Made by a program: the position numbers and the translations under genes
NCBI GenBank assembly: GCA_965221215.1
Contig: OZ244872.1
Span: 1,984,001-2,048,000, forward strand
Direction of reading: 5' to 3'
Source: Aldehydirespirator sp965221215
GTDB taxonomy: Bacteria; Actinomycetota; Acidimicrobiia; Acidimicrobiales; Aldehydirespiratoraceae
DNA length: 64,000 nucleotides
The notes under the pieces: generated by a model
Told to the model about the DNA's origin: nothing
The model's input: only the letters and a program-made list of their open reading frames with translations
Databases searched by the model: none
Shown here: piece after piece, positions 15,956 to 24,223 of the stretch
How positions within the stretch are numbered: position 1 is the first letter of the stretch
Layout of the letters: each line of letters opens with the position of its first letter

Positions 15956-17507
15956 CGTGACGGGCGTACCTCGTCCACGCCCCCCCCCCCGCGGGCGATT
16001 CGGCCTCGTCGGGCAGGTTCAGCACATCGGCACCCAGGGTGCTGGCAACGTGCAGCTCGGACACTGCGATCACCAGCACCTCGTAGTCGCTGAGATGGCC
16101 CTGCTCGACGGCCGAACCGAAGCTCATCCGATACAGCTCCGGGCCGTAGACAGCCTCGTCGTCCATGGAGAACACGTCGAAGTCGCGGCTCTGCTCGCTC
16201 GCCTTGGCCCGCACCCGGTCGGTGTAAACCCGCGGCGTGGCCGTCATGTACAGGCGCTTGGCCGCGGCGATGCGCGCCGGGTCGTGGATCAGCGTGAAGT
16301 GGCTCCCCGCCTCGGCCTCGTGCACCCCGGTGGTGCGGTGCGCCTCGTCGCACAGCGCCAAATCGAAGCCCATCGGTGCCGTGCCGCGGCCGCCGCCAGC
16401 AACCGTCGGCTGGGCGTGCGAGCCTCGCCGCCGATCGGGGCCGCCGGGATCTGGCCCCGCGTCGCCATCAACCGTCGGCTGGGCCTGCGAGCCTCGCCGC
16501 CGATCGGGGCCGCCGGGATCTGTCCTTGCATCGCCCGCAGTCGTCTGCTGGGCCCGCTCGATCACCTCCAGCGACTGGTACGTGCAGAACACCACCGTCA
16601 TCGCGCCCGGCCCGGTTCCGGCCAGCGCTTCGGCCACCCGCTCGGGGTCGGTGGTCACCGGCATCGCCAACTCGGCGATGTCGGCATCCTCGTCGTTGCG
16701 CCCGGCCCGGGTGTCTGAGCACACCCCGATGTAGCGGTGCGGGATCCGCGGGTCGCGCTGGGCCGCCCACTCGCGCATCGTCTGACCCATCAACGCGATC
16801 GACGGCACCAAGTACAGCACGCGGCCTCCGGCACCCGCCATCTTCTCGGCGATCCACAGCGCCACCACCGATTTGCCGGTCCCGCACGGCAGGATCAGCT
16901 TGCCCCGGTCGCGGTCCGCAAGCCCCAACACAGCCGCATCAACCGCCTCGGCCTGATACGGCTTGGGCTCGTGGCGCACCGCCTCGAACCGCAGTTCCTC
17001 GGGCTTGTCGAGGAACGCCGCCCAGTCGACCGGCCACTCATCAAGCTGCGCCGCGTCGAGAATCTGGCAGCGAGGCGTCGCTTTCTTCACCATGAGATCG
17101 GCGTTGGCGCCCAATTCGGCGGTCACCACCAGCAGTCGTTCGCTGAAGCACTCACCCGCCGAGGCCGACAGGAAGGAGTCGACCGCGGCCTTGCCGATCG
17201 GCTGGCCCGGAGAGTGCAGCTTCGCCTGCACGGCGCAGAGCCCACCGCCCCAGGCCTCGGTCTGCTCGGCCACGAGGTCGATCCCGACATCGCCTCCGTA
17301 GCCGAACCGTTCACGGTCGGGCCACTGCGACCAGAGCCACACCCGCCGGAACCGCTGCGGACCGTACTCGCCAGGATGGCATCCGAACGCGGCCCTCAAC
17401 AGCCGCTCAAACACCCGGCCCCGCTGCTGCGGCGAATCAAAGCGCCGGTTCAGCAACTCCACAACCGACTCCGACGCGGATCTCGTCAAGGCCCCCAGAT
17501 CAGCCAC
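15795..17507 (-). CDS. Type ISP-like restriction-modification enzyme, first half: nuclease and helicase N-domain
   Basis: 570 residues, of which those after the G tract (about residue 506 on) are off-frame. The N-terminal nuclease shows GGDVGIDLVAE...CAVQAK, with D77 and Q94-x-K96 of the Mrr-type PD-(D/E)xK core. A superfamily 2 helicase follows: CGTGKS (208-213) and DEAH (387-390). Residues 323-377 are a repetitive insert between these motifs. Such enzymes cleave unmethylated DNA after ATP-driven translocation. GTG 17507 is supported by TAGGCT 8 nt upstream. As sequenced, the chain stops before the methyltransferase, so the system is probably off or broken. Confidence 0.82.
   Translation of the reverse strand: MADLGALTRSASESVVELLNRRFDSPQQRGRVFERLLRAAFGCHPGEYGPQRFRRVWLWSQWPDRERFGYGGDVGIDLVAEQTEAWGGGLCAVQAKLHSPGQPIGKAAVDSFLSASAGECFSERLLVVTAELGANADLMVKKATPRCQILDAAQLDEWPVDWAAFLDKPEELRFEAVRHEPKPYQAEAVDAAVLGLADRDRGKLILPCGTGKSVVALWIAEKMAGAGGRVLYLVPSIALMGQTMREWAAQRDPRIPHRYIGVCSDTRAGRNDEDADIAELAMPVTTDPERVAEALAGTGPGAMTVVFCTYQSLEVIERAQQTTAGDARTDPGGPDRRRGSQAQPTVDGDAGPDPGGPDRRRGSHAQPTVAGGGRGTAPMGFDLALCDEAHRTTGVHEAEAGSHFTLIHDPARIAAAKRLYMTATPRVYTDRVRAKASEQSRDFDVFSMDDEAVYGPELYRMSFGSAVEQGHLSDYEVLVIAVSELHVASTLGADVLNLPDEAESPAGGGAWTRYARHDARCRQVRGVLGRAGRPEHPLPARPHHRRGATQRSERPPGHRVHQHDQALAAR
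15980..15990. repeat. Homopolymer G11 (minus strand) at the frameshift point of the restriction gene
   Basis: The first half reads GCG-GGG-GGG-GGG-GCG-TGG through the tract; the methyltransferase half needs CGT-GGA-CGA after it. Tract lengths of 10 or 13 join the two halves; 11 does not. Confidence 0.88.
16402..16539 (-). repeat. 69-bp in-frame tandem duplication within the helicase domain
   Basis: Two nearly identical 69-bp units start at 16402 and 16471; a partial third may follow. Each adds 23 residues (GDA-x-x-DPGGPDRRRGS-x-AQPTV). Copy changes would not shift the frame. Confidence 0.8.
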
Positions 17508-17515
17508 GACGCCGC

Positions 17516-17521
17516 AGCCTA
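17516..17521 (-). promoter_or_regulatory. Leaderless-type -10 hexamer of the restriction gene
   Basis: TAGGCT on the minus strand, 8 nt before GTG 17507. Suggests the gene is still transcribed. Confidence 0.45.
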
Positions 17522-17544
17522 TGGCGCGCGGCCGGTGTTAGGGA

Positions 17545-17691
17545 TCATCGCAGCCCGTCGGCGTGCAGGGCTTCGGCCACGGCCACCCTGTCAGCGAGAT
17601 CGACAAACAGCCAACCGTCGCCAGTGCCGTAGCGAGGTAGTTCCTCGGACGGTTCACTCAATGCATCGGACAGGTCTGCGGTCGCACGCAT
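17545..17691 (-). CDS. Small ORF upstream of the restriction gene
   Basis: 48 residues, beginning MRATADLSDALSEPSEELPR and containing GDGWLFVDLADRVAVAEAL. Composition and the helix-like tail look protein-like, and it ends 37 nt before the restriction gene start on the same strand. No Shine-Dalgarno is clear and I recognise no family. It could be a controller or antitoxin-like peptide, or chance. Low confidence. Confidence 0.35.
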   Translation of the reverse strand: MRATADLSDALSEPSEELPRYGTGDGWLFVDLADRVAVAEALHADGLR

Positions 17692-17740
17692 ACGCAGTAA
17701 CGTAGCGCACCCCTACAAGGCGGGCCGGGCGGGTTCGTTG

Positions 17741-19219
17741 CTAGGCGAGGCGGTCTACGAAGGCTTCTAGCTGGCGCAGGTTGCGGACCTCGAACACGCC
17801 GTCGCAGTGGGGGGCGTACTCCCCCACTATCGAGTCGCCGGTGTCCCAGTAGCTGCGGGGCTCGGGGTTGAGCCAGAAGACGTGGCGGGCCTTCTGGCGC
17901 AGGGCCTTGACGATCCAGCCCTCGGCGGCGTGGTAGTTGTTGCGGGCGTCGCCGAGGATCAGCACCGTGGTGCGGGGGCCCACGTCGTCGGCGAACTTGT
18001 CCCAGAACACGCCGAGCGCGTGGCCGTAGTCGGAGTGGCCGTCCACCCACACCACGTCGGCCTCGGTGTTGACCCGGTGCACGGCCTCAGCGATATCGTC
18101 GGTGCCCTCGAAGTAGCCGGTCACCTCGTCGAGCCCGTCGATGAACACGAACGACCGGACCTTGGAGAACTGGCTGGAGATGGCGTACACGAGGTGCAGC
18201 GTGAACCGGGCGAAGGCGGCCACCGACCCCGACACGTCGGCCACCACCATGATGTCGGGCTTGTGGGGCCTGGGATGGCGGAACTTCGGCTCCACCGGCA
18301 CGCCCCCGTACGACAGCGAGTGGCGCACCGTGGACCGGAAGTCGAGCGGGCCGGAGCGGCCGTGGCGGCGCTTGCGCGCCAGTCGGGCGGCCAGCTTGCG
18401 GGTCAGCGGGTAGATGGCCTTGCGCAGGCTGGCCATCTCCTCGCGGGACGCGTGCATGAAGTCGATGTCGGCCGGCAGCGGCTTGCGCAGCGTCTTGGCC
18501 ATGGCCTCGACGCCCCGGTCGGCCACCAGCCTGCGCCGGATCTCGGCCTCGATCTGGCGCTTCAGCTCGGCGATGCGCAACTCGTACTCGTCGCGCCGCA
18601 GGCGCAGGTCGAAGTCGTCGACGTCGCCGTCGGTGTGCTGCTCGGTGTCCATGAGGCGCTCCAGCACGCCCTCGAGGTCGAGGTTGCGCAGGGTGCGGTA
18701 CAGGTAGTAGGTGCCCCCCACGGGACGGCCGGGCTCCATCCCCGCGTAGCGGCGGACCGCCCCTTTGGCCGCGGCCCGCAGCATCTCGGAGTCGCCCCGC
18801 AGCAGCGCCCGGTAGAGCATCTGGGCCAGCTCCTCTGCGCTGAGCATGTCGCTGCCGGAGCCCCGGTCGCCTTCGGACGCGGTCTCGGCGGCCTCGGCGT
18901 CGTCGGCGTCGGCGAGGTCGGCGGCTGCGATCTCGTACTGCGCGCCCCGAAGCGAGAAGTACACCTCGAACACGGTCTCGAAGGCGTTCCAGTGGGCCTG
19001 GTTCTTCACCAGCGTGGCGGCCAGGGCGTACTTGAAGGTGTCGCGGTCGCCGATGGGGACGTGCTTCACCGCCTCCATGGCGTCGAGATTCTCGGTGAGG
19101 CTGGCGGGGATGCCGACCGCCCGCAGCTCGGCGATGAAGCCGTTGAGCAGGTCCAGCAACTCAACCGGCGGCTCGGCAAGTCCGACGTCGGCCACAGTCA
19201 CGGCGCGAGCCTCCCGCAC
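17741..19219 (-). CDS. VWA-domain protein, CoxE-like
   Basis: 492 residues. The C-terminal third is a von Willebrand A domain with a MIDAS metal site (VVADVSGSVAAFARF, D-x-S-x-S). The middle has a long charged helical region (DEYELRIAELKRQIEAEIRRRL), and 'PRPHKPDIMVVADVS' is typical of the CoxE/DUF58-linked group. These proteins act with MoxR AAA ATPases as cofactor-insertion or protein-remodelling pairs; the MoxR gene lies directly upstream on the same strand. No signal peptide. The client here is unknown: no dehydrogenase is nearby. Confidence 0.85.
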   Translation of the reverse strand: MREARAVTVADVGLAEPPVELLDLLNGFIAELRAVGIPASLTENLDAMEAVKHVPIGDRDTFKYALAATLVKNQAHWNAFETVFEVYFSLRGAQYEIAAADLADADDAEAAETASEGDRGSGSDMLSAEELAQMLYRALLRGDSEMLRAAAKGAVRRYAGMEPGRPVGGTYYLYRTLRNLDLEGVLERLMDTEQHTDGDVDDFDLRLRRDEYELRIAELKRQIEAEIRRRLVADRGVEAMAKTLRKPLPADIDFMHASREEMASLRKAIYPLTRKLAARLARKRRHGRSGPLDFRSTVRHSLSYGGVPVEPKFRHPRPHKPDIMVVADVSGSVAAFARFTLHLVYAISSQFSKVRSFVFIDGLDEVTGYFEGTDDIAEAVHRVNTEADVVWVDGHSDYGHALGVFWDKFADDVGPRTTVLILGDARNNYHAAEGWIVKALRQKARHVFWLNPEPRSYWDTGDSIVGEYAPHCDGVFEVRNLRQLEAFVDRLA

Positions 19220-19291
19220 CTGTAGCCGGCCTCCAAGAGGCCGAGCGAGCCACCGCGGCGCGACGGAACTCTCACCAAATTCGCGCTCGCT

Positions 19292-20173
19292 CTAGGGGCC
19301 GAGTCCGTCGACGGTTGCCAACTCCTTGTTCGCCTTGGCGATGTCGCTTTGGTACTTCAGCAGGATGTTGACCGTCTCGGCAGCCACGTCGGCATCGATG
19401 TGGCGCACCCCAAGCAACACCAGCGTGCGGGCCCAGTCGAGGGTCTCCGAGACTGACGGCGGCTTCTTGAGCTCCAGCCGGCGGATGGAGCGCACCACCC
19501 GGGCCACCTGGTCGGCCAGGCTCTCGGCCAGGTCGGGGACTTTGGCCAGCACGATCTGCTTCTCGCGCTCCATGGTCGGGTAGTCGATGTGCAGGTACAG
19601 GCAGCGCCGCTTGAGGGCCTCGCTGAGCTCGCGGGTGTTGTTGGAGGTGAGGAACACCAGCGGCACCTGCAGCGCCTCCATGGTGCCCAGCTCCGGGATC
19701 GACACCTGGTACTCGCTGAGGATCTCCAGCAGCAGGGCCTCGGTCTCGACCTCCACCCGGTCGACCTCGTCGATCAGCAGCACGATCGGGTCGGTGGCCC
19801 TGATGGCCTCCAGCAGGGGGCGGGCCAGCAGGAACTCGTCGGAGAAGATGTCGTCGGAGATGTCGTCCCAGCCGGCGTCGGCGTCGCGCTCGGTCTGGAT
19901 GCGCAGCAGCTGCTTCTTGTAGTTCCACTCGTAGAGCGCCTTGGCCTCATCGAGGCCCTCATAGCACTGCAGGCGGATGAGCCGGCTGCCGGTCATCTCG
20001 GCCACGCTCTTGGCCAGCTGGGTCTTTCCCGTGCCGGCCGGACCCTCCACCAGCACGGGCTTGTCGAGGCGGTCGGCGAGATAGACGACCCCGGCGAGGC
20101 CCGAGTCGCAGAGGTAGTCGACGGTGGCGAGGTCCTGTTGGACGGCCTCGACGTTGCTGAAGCGATGCGACAC
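19292..20173 (-). CDS. MoxR-family AAA+ ATPase
   Basis: 293 residues with Walker A GPAGTGKTQLAK near residue 45, Walker B VLLIDEVDR, sensor 1 FLTSNNTRELSEALKRR (arginine finger region) and a C-terminal lid. It matches MoxR ATPases that pair with VWA proteins; the CoxE-like gene follows after 72 nt. GTG 20173 lies 5 nt after the proA stop, so proA, this gene and the VWA gene appear to be one operon. Role: ATP-driven chaperone, client unknown. Confidence 0.87.
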   Translation of the reverse strand: MSHRFSNVEAVQQDLATVDYLCDSGLAGVVYLADRLDKPVLVEGPAGTGKTQLAKSVAEMTGSRLIRLQCYEGLDEAKALYEWNYKKQLLRIQTERDADAGWDDISDDIFSDEFLLARPLLEAIRATDPIVLLIDEVDRVEVETEALLLEILSEYQVSIPELGTMEALQVPLVFLTSNNTRELSEALKRRCLYLHIDYPTMEREKQIVLAKVPDLAESLADQVARVVRSIRRLELKKPPSVSETLDWARTLVLLGVRHIDADVAAETVNILLKYQSDIAKANKELATVDGLGP

Positions 20174-20178
20174 GACGG

Positions 20179-21483
20179 TCAGCGGACGTGGCCCTCGCCG
20201 CGCACGACGAACTTGAGCGTGGTGAGCTGGTCGAGTCCCATGGGGCCGCGGGCGTGGAGCTTCTGGGTGCTGATGCCGATCTCGGCGCCGAATCCGAACT
20301 CTTCGCCGTCCACGAACCGGGTGGAGGCGTTGACGAGGACCGCGGCGGCGTCCACCTGCTTGGTGAAGCGGTCGGCGGCGGCGAGGTCGGCGGTGATGAT
20401 GGTCTCGGAGTGGCCCGATCCGTGGTCGTTCACATGGGCGATGGCCTCATCGAGGCTGTCCACCACCCGCACCGACATCTTGAGGTCGAGGAACTCGGCG
20501 GCGTGGTCGGCGTCGGTTGCCTCGCCCATCGACGGAACCGCTCTGCGGGCCCGCTCGTCGCCGATCAGCTCCACACCGTTGAGCGCGGCCGCGGCCCGCG
20601 GCAGGAACTCGGCCGCGACCGCGGAGTGGACCACCAGCGACTCCAGCGCGTTGCACACCCCCGGCCGCTGGGTCTTGCCGTTGACGACGATGCTCACGGC
20701 GGCGTCGAGGTCGGCGGAGGCGTCCACATAGGCGTGGCAGTTGCCCGCCCCGTCGATCACGACGGGCACAGTGGCGTGCTCCAGCACCGAGGAGATGAGC
20801 GACGGCCCGCCCCGGGGGATCAGGCAGTCGATGTAGTCGTTCTGCTGCATGAACTCGGTTGCCGCAGCCCGGGAGGTGTCCTCCACCAGCACGAGGGCGT
20901 CGGCGGGCAGGCCGGCCGACGAGACCGCCTCGCGGATGGCGGCGGCGATGGCCAGGTTGGACTCGATGGCCGACGACGAGCCCCGCAGGAAGGCGGCGTT
21001 GCCCGACTTGAGGCAGAGGCCGGCCGCGTCGGAGGTGACGTTGGGCCTGCTCTCGTAGATGATGGCCACCACCCCGAGGGGCACTCGGACTCGCTCGATG
21101 CGCAGCCCGTTGGGCCTCACCCAGCCGTCGGCCACCTCGCCGATGGGGTCGGGCCGGGCCGCGATCTGCCGGAGGCCGCCGGCCATGGCATCGATGCGGG
21201 CCAGCGACAGGCGAAGCCGGTCGACCAGCGAGGCCGGAGTCCCGTCGGCTTCCGCCCGGGCGACGTCGATGGCGTTGGCTGCGCATATCTCGCCGGTGCG
21301 GGCCACCAGCGCGTCGGCGGCCGCCAAGAGCGCGGCGTCCTTGGCCGCAGTCGGGGCGGCCGCCATCAGCCGGGAGGCGGCCTTGGCCCGGGCGGCCAAC
21401 TCCGCCACCGGTGTCGGGGCGGGCATGTTCGGCGCCACGGCGACCTCGGCGGGCGCCATGACGGGGGCTGCCGCGCTGCTCAT
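20179..21483 (-). CDS. proA: Gamma-glutamyl phosphate reductase
   Basis: Second step of proline synthesis: NADPH-dependent reduction of glutamyl 5-phosphate to the semialdehyde. 434 residues. The catalytic cysteine lies in KTQRPGVCNALE, with IYESRPNVTSDAAGLCLKSGNA for nucleotide binding and EFGFGAEIGISTQKLHARGPMGL at the C-terminus, a ProA signature. The first 20 or so residues are an Ala/Pro extension. ATG 21483 is supported by TAACCT 6 nt upstream. Its partner proB lies 5.5 kb away on the same strand, separated by murJ, pspA and the accessory NYN/TOPRIM/ATPase genes. Confidence 0.94.
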   Translation of the reverse strand: MSSAAAPVMAPAEVAVAPNMPAPTPVAELAARAKAASRLMAAAPTAAKDAALLAAADALVARTGEICAANAIDVARAEADGTPASLVDRLRLSLARIDAMAGGLRQIAARPDPIGEVADGWVRPNGLRIERVRVPLGVVAIIYESRPNVTSDAAGLCLKSGNAAFLRGSSSAIESNLAIAAAIREAVSSAGLPADALVLVEDTSRAAATEFMQQNDYIDCLIPRGGPSLISSVLEHATVPVVIDGAGNCHAYVDASADLDAAVSIVVNGKTQRPGVCNALESLVVHSAVAAEFLPRAAAALNGVELIGDERARRAVPSMGEATDADHAAEFLDLKMSVRVVDSLDEAIAHVNDHGSGHSETIITADLAAADRFTKQVDAAAVLVNASTRFVDGEEFGFGAEIGISTQKLHARGPMGLDQLTTLKFVVRGEGHVR

Positions 21484-21489
21484 CGTCTC

Positions 21490-21495
21490 AGGTTA
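21490..21495 (-). promoter_or_regulatory. proA leaderless-type -10 hexamer
   Basis: TAACCT on the minus strand, 6 nt before ATG 21483. Confidence 0.45.
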
Positions 21496-21504
21496 TAGGA
21501 ACGC

Positions 21505-21679
21505 TGCGACTAGCCTCGCCCCGGCCAGGCGTATGGCGATGCCCGCGTCCGCGTCAACGCCGAGGCTGTGGGGACGGTGCTACCAGCCTCGCCCCCGACA
21601 CTTTCATGGGCCCTGCGCCCGCGGCCACGGCTTCAAGGCCGCGCACGAGGTGCGACTAGCCTCGCCTCCGACTTCATGG
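21505..21679. repeat. Three spaced direct repeats in the proA-murJ divergent region
   Basis: GACTAGCCTCGCC-type blocks occur at 21505, 21579 (ACCAGCCTCGCC) and 21651, spaced 72-74 bp; the last two extend through CCGAC and TTCATGG. They fill the 208-nt spacer and each contains a TAGCCT or CAGCCT hexamer. Confidence 0.5.
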
Positions 21680-21691
21680 ACTCCGTTCGTA

Positions 21692-23344
21692 ATGGCTGAA
21701 TCGAGGCGGCCCCGGCGGGCGTCGGGCTCGGTGATGGTGGCGCTGGGAATCGCCGCGAGCCGCCTGGCCGGGCTGGGACGCGAGACGGTCGCTTCCCGGC
21801 TGCTGGGCAACACCGCCGCCGGCGACGCCTTCGCGGTGGCGATGCGCATCCCGAACATGCTCCAGAACCTGCTGGGCGAGGGCGTGCTGTCGGCCAGCTT
21901 CGTTCCCACCTACAGCCGGCTGCTCGACGACAGCGACGACCGTGACGATCCGGGCCGGGTGGCCGGCGCAGTGGCGGCCGCTCTGATGGTGGTGGTAGGA
22001 CTCTCGGTGGCACTGATCATCACGCTGGCCCGACCGATCACCTTCGTGCTGGCCCCCGGGCTCACCGCCGACCGCTTCGACCTGGCCGTCTCGCTGGTGC
22101 GCATCACCGCGCTGGGCACGGGATTCGCGGTCCTGTCGGCGTGGTGCCTGGGCGTGCTCAACAGCCATCGGCGCTTCTTCTTGTCGTACGCCGCGCCGGT
22201 TCTGTGGAACGCGGTGCAGGTCGGGGCCCTGATCGTGGCCTGGCTCCTTGCCTTCGACCTCGACGGCACCGCTCGGGCCCTGGCCTGGGGGGTGGCCGGC
22301 GGCGGCCTGGCCCAGCTGCTGGTGCAGCTTCCGCTCACGCTGCGGCTGGCCCACCGGCTGCGGCTCAGGTGGGTGAGCGGCCATCCTGCCCTGCGCGAGG
22401 TCCGGCGCCGCTTCGGCCCCGCGGTGCTGGGCCGCGGCGTGGTGCAGGTCTCGGCCTACGTCGATCTGATGCTGGCGTCGCTGCTGGCCACCGGGGCGGT
22501 GGCCGCCCTGTACCGGGGCCAGATCCTCTACATGCTGCCGGTGAGCCTGTTCGCCATGAGCGTGGCCGCGGCCGAGCTGCCGGAGATGTCCCGCCAGGCC
22601 GACGACCCGGTGGCGCTGGCGGCGCGGTACCGCTCCGCCAGCCGCAAGGTGGCCTTCTGGATGCTGCTGGCCGCGGCCGTGTACCTCTCCGCCGGCGACT
22701 TGGTGGTGGGTCTGCTGTTCCAGGGCGGAGTGTTCTCGGAGGCCGACACCTTGCTGGTGTGGTTCGTGGTGGGGGCCTACGCGCTGGGACTGCCGGCCAC
22801 CGGCGTGAGCCGGGTGCTGCAGAACGTCTGCTACGCCCGAGGCGACACGTCGGGTCCGGCCCGGATCGCGGCGGTGCGGGTGGCGGTGGCCGCCGTGGTC
22901 GGCATGGCGGTCATGTTCCCTCTCGACCGGGTGGCGGTGGATTCCGACGGCTTTCTCAGCACCACCGGCCCGCTCGGGCTGGCGTGGGCTCTGCCCGAGG
23001 CCGAGCGGATCCTGGGCGACCCGGTGCGGCTGGGCGCGGTGGGCCTGGCTGTGGGGTCGGCGGCCGCAGCCTGGACGGAGATCGTGATGCTGGCCCGCCG
23101 GCTGCGGGCCGAAGAGGCGGTCCGGGCCGCGCTGGGCGCTCCGATGACGGCCGCAGCAACGGCGTTCGCGGCGACCGCCGCCCTCAAGCTGGTGATCGGC
23201 GGCTGGCCGGTGCTGGTCTCGGCCCCAGCGGCGGTGGCATTCGCGGTGGGCGTCTACACAGTGATCGCCCACCGCCGCGGCGTGGCCGAGGCCCACCTGC
23301 TGCTGCGCCCGCTGCGCACAGCCCTGTGGCCCAAGCGGGAGTAA
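21692..23344 (+). CDS. murJ: Lipid II flippase MurJ
   Basis: Polytopic MOP-superfamily protein of about 550 residues with 13-14 hydrophobic segments; moves lipid II across the membrane for peptidoglycan synthesis. Family features: SRLAGLGRETVASRLLGNTAAGDAF...RIPNMLQNLLGEGVLSASFVPTYSRLL near the N-terminus (the charged cavity arginines), and RVLQNVCYARGDT in the second half. ATG 21692 begins the homologous region; the open frame further upstream is not coding. No C-terminal kinase-like extension as found in mycobacteria. Divergent from proA; pspA follows. Confidence 0.9.
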   Translation: MAESRRPRRASGSVMVALGIAASRLAGLGRETVASRLLGNTAAGDAFAVAMRIPNMLQNLLGEGVLSASFVPTYSRLLDDSDDRDDPGRVAGAVAAALMVVVGLSVALIITLARPITFVLAPGLTADRFDLAVSLVRITALGTGFAVLSAWCLGVLNSHRRFFLSYAAPVLWNAVQVGALIVAWLLAFDLDGTARALAWGVAGGGLAQLLVQLPLTLRLAHRLRLRWVSGHPALREVRRRFGPAVLGRGVVQVSAYVDLMLASLLATGAVAALYRGQILYMLPVSLFAMSVAAAELPEMSRQADDPVALAARYRSASRKVAFWMLLAAAVYLSAGDLVVGLLFQGGVFSEADTLLVWFVVGAYALGLPATGVSRVLQNVCYARGDTSGPARIAAVRVAVAAVVGMAVMFPLDRVAVDSDGFLSTTGPLGLAWALPEAERILGDPVRLGAVGLAVGSAAAAWTEIVMLARRLRAEEAVRAALGAPMTAAATAFAATAALKLVIGGWPVLVSAPAAVAFAVGVYTVIAHRRGVAEAHLLLRPLRTALWPKRE

Positions 23345-23404
23345 ACCCTCGCCGCGGTCGAGCTAGAGATTCTGCGTGCGCCGCTATTGCGGGCGGCGCG
23401 GCAC

Positions 23405-23410
23405 TAGAGT
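23405..23410 (+). promoter_or_regulatory. pspA leaderless-type -10 hexamer
   Basis: TAGAGT, 7 nt before ATG 23418. Confidence 0.5.
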
Positions 23411-23417
23411 CCTAGCC

Positions 23418-24209
23418 ATGTGGAAGCTCCTCAAGCGCCGCTGGAAATATCTGACCGCCCGCCTGGGAGGGCGCTGGGAGGAGAAGGCCGATCCCAAGAC
23501 CCAGCTTGAGCAGGCCATCGCCGAGGCCCGCGAGCAGCATCGGCGGCTGAAGGACCAGGCCGCCAACGTGATCGCCAACCAGAAGCAGACCGAGATGCGC
23601 CTCAACCGGGCCATCTCAGAGCTGGAGCGGGTCAACGTCAACGCCCGCCGGGCGCTGATGATGGCCCAAGAGGCCGTCTCCGACGCCGACCAAGCGAAGG
23701 CCAAGTCCTACAACGCCGCCGCCGAGCAGCTGGCCGGGCGCATGATCACCCTCGAACAGGAGATTGAGAGCCTCAAGGATCTGTACCTGCAGACCTCGCA
23801 GGCGTCGGAAGAGGCCAAGGCGGCCGTCACGCAGAACTCCCTGAGCCTGCAGGAGAAGCTGCGCCAGCGCCAGAAGCTCCTCGGTCAGCTCGACCAGGCT
23901 CGCATGCAAGAGCAGATGAACGAGGCCATGACCTCCCTGTCGGAGGCGGTCGGTGAGGAGCTGCCCACATTCAACGAGATCCGTGACAAGATCGAGGCCC
24001 GGTACGCCAAGGCCAAGGGCATGGCCGAACTCGCCGAGGGCGGTCCAGAAGTGAGCATGCTCGAGATTGAGGAAGCAGCCCGCAACAAAGAAGCCAAGGC
24101 CCGCCTCGACCAGATGCGAGAGAACCTGGGCCTCCCCGCCCCCAGCACCGACGAAATCACCGAAGCCTCCGTCGTGGAGCCAGCCACCCCCAAAGCAACA
24201 GACGCCTGA
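23418..24209 (+). CDS. pspA: Phage shock protein A / IM30 family
   Basis: 263 residues, nearly all coiled-coil helix: an amphipathic N-terminus (MWKLLKRRWKYLTARLG), DPKTQLEQAIAEAREQHRRLKDQAANVIANQKQ, and long heptad stretches to about residue 220. PspA proteins form ESCRT-III-like assemblies that guard the membrane under envelope stress. The C-terminal 40 residues are Pro/Thr-rich and not conserved. ATG 23418 is set by TAGAGT 7 nt upstream. No PspBC partner is next to it. Convergent with the NYN gene (15 nt between stops). Confidence 0.88.
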   Translation: MWKLLKRRWKYLTARLGGRWEEKADPKTQLEQAIAEAREQHRRLKDQAANVIANQKQTEMRLNRAISELERVNVNARRALMMAQEAVSDADQAKAKSYNAAAEQLAGRMITLEQEIESLKDLYLQTSQASEEAKAAVTQNSLSLQEKLRQRQKLLGQLDQARMQEQMNEAMTSLSEAVGEELPTFNEIRDKIEARYAKAKGMAELAEGGPEVSMLEIEEAARNKEAKARLDQMRENLGLPAPSTDEITEASVVEPATPKATDA

Positions 24210-24223
24210 GACCCCCCCGCCGG

